NCBI GenBank assembly: GCA_021785935.1
Contig: JAJYOG010000002.1
Coordinates: forward strand, 124,001-188,000
Origin: Actinomycetes bacterium
Lineage (GTDB): Bacteria > Actinomycetota > Thermoleophilia > BMS3ABIN01
DNA: 64,000 bases
Reading direction: 5' to 3'
This document shows, piece by piece, positions 59,534 to 64,000 of the stretch. The position numbers were made by a program, and so were the translations under genes. Position 1 is the first letter of the stretch; each line of letters begins with the position of its first letter. The notes below the pieces were generated by a model. The model was not told the DNA's origin. It saw nothing but the letters and a program-made list of their open reading frames with translations, and made no database searches.

Positions 59534-61000
59534 TTAGGACTTTTTGACCAGCTTTGGTCCCTGTGGTGTGTCGCGGACCTCATAACCAGCTTCGGCAAGT
59601 TGGTCGCGGGCGGCGTCCGCCGCGGCGTAATCGCCGGCCTTCCGGGCTTGTTCGCGTTTTTCCAATAACTCCAGAAGTTCCTGCTCCATCCCGGTCTGCG
59701 TATATTCTTCGGGAGAAAATTTTACTCCCAATATCTCCAGCAGCTCCGCCAGCCGGTCCCTGGCATCGCGCAACAATTGAGAGTCAATCTCATTCGTGAC
59801 CGGTGCGGTTTCCGCATATTCATTGATTGCCCGCACCAGGACGAAAGCCGCGGCCAGCGCCCCCGCGGTATTGACGTCATCGCACATCTCCGCGTGAAAC
59901 TGCACCTGCGCCTTTTCCGTTGCTGCGACAAGTGCGCCGCCGGGGCCGTCCTCGCTGACAACGCTCTCAGCCCTGGCCCTTTCTGCCGCCGCCAGCTCCT
60001 GCAACACGCTCTCCGCCTTCCAAAAGCAGTTCCGGAACCGCTCGAGCATACCGGCGGCCTCATCGAGGTTCCTTTCAGAAAATTCCAGGGGGCTGCGGTA
60101 GTGAGAACCGAGGAAAAAAAGGATTAGCACCCTGGGATCGTACTTTTTCATGAATTCCCGCAGGAGAAAAATATTTCCCAGCGACTTGCTCATCTTCTCG
60201 TCCTTGCGGGTAATCATGCCGTTGTGCATCCAGTAACGGGCAAAAGCGGTGCCGGTAACGGCCTCTGCCTGGGCAATCTCGTTTTCATGGTGGGGAAAGA
60301 CCAGATCGCGGCCACCGCCGTGGATGTCGAATTTGGCCCCCAGGTATCTGAGCGACATGGCGGTGCACTCGATGTGCCATCCGGGGCGGCCCGGGCCCCA
60401 GGGGCTCTCCCAGTTGGGCTCGCCGGGTTTGGCCGCCTTCCAGATGGCGAAATCAAGCGGGCTCTCCTTGGCCTCGCCTTCGCGGGCAAGTTCGCAGTGC
60501 TTCATCTGATCGGTCTTCTGGCCTGAAAGCTTGCCGTACTCAAGAAATTCGCGGACGCGGTAATAAACGCTGCCGCCCGTCTCATAGGCATAGCCGGCCT
60601 CAACCAGCTCCTTGCAGAAATTGATGATATCTTCCATGTGCTCGGTGGCTCTGGGTTCGACATTGGGCCGGCCCAGGCCAAGCGCGCAGGTGTCCTCAAT
60701 GTAGGCGTCAGAATATTCAGTCGCGATCTCATCCGAGTCAACGCCCTCTTTATTGGCGCGCTCGATGATCTTGTCATCGACGTCGGTAATGTTCTCTACC
60801 AATTTGACTTCGTATCCGATATGTCGCAGATAACGCGCAAAGACAGCGAAGAAGACAAAGGGACGGGCATTGCCGACGTGCACGTAGCCGTAGACAGTCG
60901 GACCGCACACATAGATGCCGACGTGGCCCTTATCGCGGGGAACGAAATCTTCCTTCCGGCGCGCAAGCGTATTGTAAATTTTAATGTTAGGTATATTCAT
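59534..61000 (-). CDS. cysS: Cysteinyl-tRNA synthetase
   Basis: Charges tRNA-Cys. 488 residues, class I synthetase. The first zinc Cys and HIGH motif are in [34 protein letters not shown] and [20 protein letters not shown] supply the other zinc ligands; KMSKS is [19 protein letters not shown]-terminal coiled domain ([20 protein letters not shown]) completes the normal architecture. No cysE between gltX and cysS. Confidence 0.96.
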   Translation of the reverse strand: MNIPNIKIYNTLARRKEDFVPRDKGHVGIYVCGPTVYGYVHVGNARPFVFFAVFARYLRHIGYEVKLVENITDVDDKIIERANKEGVDSDEIATEYSDAYIEDTCALGLGRPNVEPRATEHMEDIINFCKELVEAGYAYETGGSVYYRVREFLEYGKLSGQKTDQMKHCELAREGEAKESPLDFAIWKAAKPGEPNWESPWGPGRPGWHIECTAMSLRYLGAKFDIHGGGRDLVFPHHENEIAQAEAVTGTAFARYWMHNGMITRKDEKMSKSLGNIFLLREFMKKYDPRVLILFFLGSHYRSPLEFSERNLDEAAGMLERFRNCFWKAESVLQELAAAERARAESVVSEDGPGGALVAATEKAQVQFHAEMCDDVNTAGALAAAFVLVRAINEYAETAPVTNEIDSQLLRDARDRLAELLEILGVKFSPEEYTQTGMEQELLELLEKREQARKAGDYAAADAARDQLAEAGYEVRDTPQGPKLVKKS

Positions 61001-61019
61001 GCTAAAAAACGGCTGAGCC

Positions 61020-61115
61020 GCTCCGATTTTTTCGCTACTATTCTTCCTGCCCGCCGGGACTATCCGACAGGACTATCCGTCGGGACTACCCGCCGGGACT
61101 ATCTCTCCGCCGGGA
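61020..61115. repeat. Imperfect tandem repeat between gltX and cysS
   Basis: Four or five degenerate copies of a unit like CCGGGACTATC(C/T) spaced 13-17 bases apart (about 61050-61112), in the 115-base gap after the gltX stop. CCGGGACTA elements resemble the GC-rich palindromic unit before hisC in style but not in sequence. Confidence 0.6.
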
Positions 61116-62699
61116 CTAGCCGGTATATGGCTTTGCTGCTTCGAGCCTCTGCCGAACCGTATCCCTGGCCAGACCGGCGATGAGAAACGGCAGCTCCGGT
61201 CCGGAGGTACGGCCGGTAAGCGCTATCCTCAGAGTGCGAAAGAGCCGTTTCGGCAGTATTTGCCGCTGTTTGCAGGTCTTTTTCCAATCCTTCAGCAGGG
61301 CGCGGGCGCCTTCCAGCGCCTCATCCACTGCTTCTGGCGACAACTCGCCCGCGGCCGGCAGTTCGTCCACACGGGCCAGCGCCATTTCCAGCACCACCAT
61401 CGAACCATCCTCGCGAAGCTCCAGTACCAAGGATTCATTGGCGCCCGCGGCTTCTCCGGGCGTTTCCGCTTCGCCAGCAGATGCTTTAATTTCTCCCAGT
61501 TCCGTCATCGTAAAAAATTCTTCAAGCTGATTAGCGGCATCAGCCAGGGTTACCAGCGACGTCTGCACCGCCGCCTCGGCAACGGCCAGTTGACCCGCCG
61601 TCACATCCGGAGGCAGAGACGCCTGCTCTGCCATCGTCCCCAGCTTTTCGTGCAACTCCGCACGCGACAGGTCACGGATGTGCAGGCCGTTCAACCAATT
61701 AAGCTTCTGAATATCGAAGATGGCCGGACTCCTCGAAACCCGCTGCAGCTCGAACTCCGCGACCATCTCCTCCTTGGAGAGCTGCTCGCGCTCACCGCCG
61801 GGCGACCATGACAACAGCGCCAAATAATTAATGATAGCAGAGGGAAGATATCCCATGCCGCGAAAATCGCCGACCGAAGTTGCGCCGTGGCGCTTGGAAA
61901 GTTTGCTTCCGTCCGGTCCCATGATCAAAGAATGATGAGCCCAGGCCGGCGGTTCGTGCTCCAGGGCCTGGAACACCAGCACCTGGCGCGCGGCGTTGGT
62001 CAGATGGTCCTCGCCACGAATGACGTGTGTAATCTCCATGGCGATGTCGTCCACAACCACGGCAAAATTATAAGAGACACCACCATCCGAGCGCATGATG
62101 ATGAAATCGCCGATGACCTCTGAGGAAAAAACGGTGCGCCCGTGGATCATATCAGTGACGATGATATCCGTTTCTGGCACCCGGAAGCGGATTGTCGCCG
62201 GCTCGCCGGCAGCGACTCGTGCCGCCGCTCCTTCACGCTTAAGCCCGGTGCAACGGCGGTCGTACTTCGGCATCCGGCCCTGCGCCAGCGTCTCGGCTTT
62301 CAGCTGTTCGAGCCGGTCCTGCCCGCAGAAACAGTAATAAGCCTTGCCCTCATCGAGCAGCCGCTCGGCGACTGAGCGGTAAATGCCCTCCTCCCAGCGC
62401 TCGCTCTGGCGATAAGGGCCGCAGTCACCACCAATATCAGGCCCCTCATCCCATTCGAGGCCGAGCCAGGCCATGTCGGCCATGATCGACTGCTCGTGCT
62501 CGCGGGACGAGCGCGCCACGTCGGTATCCTCGATCCGGAGAATATAGGTGCCGCGGAGATGCCGGGCGAAAAGGTAATTATAAAGTGCCGTGCGTGCCGA
62601 GCCTACATGCAGGGTTCCGGTGGGACTGGGCGCGAAACGGACGCGCACAGGGCCGGGGATTGAGCCGCCAGCGGGCATGGAGGAGGAATTTGCGGTCAT
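61116..62699 (-). CDS. gltX: Glutamyl-tRNA synthetase
   Basis: Charges tRNA-Glu (and possibly tRNA-Gln if the amidotransferase route is used). 527 residues, somewhat longer than usual because of an acidic insert near 405-425 (ASAGEAETPGEAAG). HIGH motif RFAPSPTGTLHVGSARTALY; the zinc-type segment is YYCFCGQDRLEQLKAETL; KMSKS variant GSKLSKRHGATSVGDF. The anticodon-binding helical domain is at the C-terminus. Start ATG 62699 leaves 17 residues before the catalytic core. Confidence 0.95.
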   Translation of the reverse strand: MTANSSSMPAGGSIPGPVRVRFAPSPTGTLHVGSARTALYNYLFARHLRGTYILRIEDTDVARSSREHEQSIMADMAWLGLEWDEGPDIGGDCGPYRQSERWEEGIYRSVAERLLDEGKAYYCFCGQDRLEQLKAETLAQGRMPKYDRRCTGLKREGAAARVAAGEPATIRFRVPETDIIVTDMIHGRTVFSSEVIGDFIIMRSDGGVSYNFAVVVDDIAMEITHVIRGEDHLTNAARQVLVFQALEHEPPAWAHHSLIMGPDGSKLSKRHGATSVGDFRGMGYLPSAIINYLALLSWSPGGEREQLSKEEMVAEFELQRVSRSPAIFDIQKLNWLNGLHIRDLSRAELHEKLGTMAEQASLPPDVTAGQLAVAEAAVQTSLVTLADAANQLEEFFTMTELGEIKASAGEAETPGEAAGANESLVLELREDGSMVVLEMALARVDELPAAGELSPEAVDEALEGARALLKDWKKTCKQRQILPKRLFRTLRIALTGRTSGPELPFLIAGLARDTVRQRLEAAKPYTG

Positions 62700-62744
62700 T
62701 TTCGATAAGCCTGGAGTTACGTATTCCGCGCTTCGTCCCGCCGC

Positions 62745-63092
62745 CTACTCGGCGACGTCGGAAAAGTGGACCACGGTGACAGTGTCCTGCAGCGTTACCG
62801 GACGGTTGTAAATCTGGCCGAGCAGGTGGATGACTTCATCCACGCGACGGAACTCGGGATTCTCACGCTCGATGTCCCGCGGCGAAAGATCGTCGATCGG
62901 CTTGACCTCGACGCTGTCGATGATAGCGGTAAACAGTTTCTGCCTCGGACCGTACTTGCGGCCGATGGTTATCCAGACCAGCCCGCCCTTTTTATACTTG
63001 TGACTCTTGTCGCCGAGACGCACCGTTGCCGTCTTGCGCCTGTGCCGAAGCTGATCGTCATAGATGTGAGAGTAAAAATTTATGGCGTACAT
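62745..63092 (-). CDS. ASCH/PUA-like domain protein, probable RNA-binding
   Basis: 115 residues. MYAINFYSHIYDDQLRHRRK, ATVRLGDKSHKYKKGGLVWI, LFTAIIDSVEVKPIDDLSPR and DTVTVVHFSDV suggest the ASCH (PUA-like) beta-barrel fold, with the conserved R-K-T-A-T segment. It probably binds RNA or a nucleotide ligand. It lies between gltX and ispF. No catalytic function is claimed. Confidence 0.75.
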   Translation of the reverse strand: MYAINFYSHIYDDQLRHRRKTATVRLGDKSHKYKKGGLVWITIGRKYGPRQKLFTAIIDSVEVKPIDDLSPRDIERENPEFRRVDEVIHLLGQIYNRPVTLQDTVTVVHFSDVAE

Positions 63093-63155
63093 TCTTCAGT
63101 CTCCCTGCGTTAATTGACACGATTGTTTACCACTATATACGTGCCTCGCCAGAAG

Positions 63156-63662
63156 CTAGGCGTGCTTTTCCCCTGTTATGCTCCCTGCGCATTCTACCAA
63201 ACATGTCGCGCAGGCAGCGATGCCTTCGCCCCTGCCGGTAAAGCCCATTCCCTCGGTTGTGGTGGCGCGAACGCTGATATCTTCGACGGAGGCGCCCAAC
63301 GCCCCTGCCAGCGACGCACGGATACTTTCGCGGTGCGGCGCGATCCGCGGCTCCTCCAACACCAGGACGGCGTCGACATTGCCAATCTCACATCCGCGCT
63401 GACGTACGAGCACCATAACCTGTGCGAGGATTTCCAGACTGGAAATATCCTTGAATTCCAAATCACTGTCGGGAAAATAGTGGCCGATATCCTCAAGGCC
63501 GGCGGCGCCCAGCAGCGCATCGGCGATTGCGTGCGAGAGAACGTCGGCATCCGAGTGACCTGCTAGGCCAAATGGATGTTCAATGAAGACGCCGCCAAGA
63601 ACCAGCCGGCGATCCTCGGCAAATCGATGAGCATCCATGCCTATGCCGGTGCGATATTTCAT
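63156..63662 (-). CDS. ispF: 2-C-methyl-D-erythritol 2,4-cyclodiphosphate synthase
   Basis: MEP pathway of isoprenoid synthesis. 168 residues. GIGMDAHRFAEDRRLVLGG (zinc Asp and His), LAGHSDADVLSHAIADALLG, IGHYFPDSDLEFKDISSLEI and ISVRATTTEGMGFTGRGEGI. ATG 63660-63662 overlaps the ispD stop by 4 bases. Confidence 0.96.
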   Translation of the reverse strand: MKYRTGIGMDAHRFAEDRRLVLGGVFIEHPFGLAGHSDADVLSHAIADALLGAAGLEDIGHYFPDSDLEFKDISSLEILAQVMVLVRQRGCEIGNVDAVLVLEEPRIAPHRESIRASLAGALGASVEDISVRATTTEGMGFTGRGEGIAACATCLVECAGSITGEKHA

Positions 63663-64000
63663 GCGGTCACTCGCCGGCGTAAAATTTCCTCGGCGATAGC
63701 CAGGTCTACAGGGGTTGTGATCTTGATATTCTCCGGACTGCCCATGACCATCTTGACCCAGCCTCCGGCCCTTTCGACCAGAGAAGCATCGTCTGTAGCC
63801 CCGGCCAGCACCTTTGGTGGCACCCGGTATGCCTTTTCCAACATCGTCCGTTTGAAGATCTGGGGTGTCTGCGCCGCCCAGAGCCGGGAACGGGCGGGCG
63901 TACGGGCCACAAACCTGTTTCCCAGGCCAACTTCCACAATGGTGTCGGTGACCGGCAGGCCGAAAACGATGCCGTCGCAATCGCCGATCTCGAATTCACG
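63659..64000 (-). CDS. ispD: 2-C-methyl-D-erythritol 4-phosphate cytidylyltransferase, C-terminal part
   Basis: The frame is open to the window edge and lacks its N-terminus. The visible 113 residues match the end of IspD: GLPVTDTIVEV, RLWAAQTPQIFKRTMLEKAY, TDDASLVERAGGWVKMVMGS and ENIKITTPVDLAIAEEIL. Makes CDP-methylerythritol, upstream of IspF in the same pathway. Together with the next genes it forms the ispD-ispF-gltX-cysS order known from Bacillus. Confidence 0.93.
   Translation of the reverse strand, partial: REFEIGDCDGIVFGLPVTDTIVEVGLGNRFVARTPARSRLWAAQTPQIFKRTMLEKAYRVPPKVLAGATDDASLVERAGGWVKMVMGSPENIKITTPVDLAIAEEILRRRVTA

Overview
The window looks like chromosomal DNA from a high-GC, Gram-positive-type bacterium with an anaerobic or microaerophilic lifestyle, most likely a deep-branching actinobacterial lineage (inference, moderate confidence). 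Support comes from the Bacillus-like order ispD-ispF-gltX-cysS-yacP-sigH, a minimal MMP-like zincin of a type common in Actinobacteria, the scpA-scpB-rluB-aroH-hisC block, an anaerobic (cbi) cobalamin pathway and a B12-dependent class II ribonucleotide reductase.

Layout. 1-9.8 kb: minus-strand housekeeping block trpS, scpA, scpB, rluB, aroH, hisC, then aroF and tyrA (tyrA is cut by the window edge). A divergent ECF-sigma / DUF5667 / secreted-protein module (2.0-4.5 kb) sits between hisC and aroF. 9.9-14.6 kb: defence and accessory island with a frameshifted TIR-domain gene, a PaeR7I/XhoI-like type II restriction-modification pair, an orphan BrnA-type antitoxin and a Phd/RelE-type toxin-antitoxin pair. 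14.6-27.6 kb: mixed region with a secreted repeat protein carrying an SGNH-like C-terminus, an MMP-like zincin, a Cys-rich protein, nrdJ, a processive family 2 glycosyltransferase, an Rrf2 regulator, a small J-domain protein, a probable selenoprotein (DUF1573-like lipoprotein with an in-frame TGA and a SECIS-like hairpin) and a membrane PAS/GAF sensor gene interrupted by one in-frame TGA.

27.6-45.7 kb: two adjacent minus-strand operons, each headed by a cobalamin riboswitch. The first is cobU-cbiP-cbiB-cobO-cobD-cbiA-cbiX/cbiC; the second is cbiM-N-Q-O (cobalt ECF transporter) followed by cbiD-cbiET-cbiL-cbiF-cbiG/cobJ-cbiJ-cobS. Together they cover cobalt import, corrin ring synthesis, adenosylation and most of nucleotide-loop assembly; cobT is not in the window. 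The product is the cofactor needed by the NrdJ encoded about 6 kb away.

45.7-56.1 kb: a signalling cluster (NarX/NarL-like pair, second Rrf2 regulator, REC-REC-GAF-HD-GYP protein, single receiver, PAS-GAF-GAF histidine kinase), then a cell-wall amidase and a multi-span membrane glycosyltransferase-like protein. 56.3-57.7 kb: a small accessory group of two membrane proteins and a NYN-domain nuclease next to tRNA-Thr(UGU). 58.2-64 kb: sigH, yacP, cysS, gltX, an ASCH-like protein, ispF and the end of ispD.

Two families of short dispersed repeats (cores GGAAACGTACGTCCCT and GTATTGTGTCCCCGAAATT) recur between genes, often within a few bases of stop codons and twice as inverted pairs. The most interesting single observation is the probable selenoprotein at 24470-25015.
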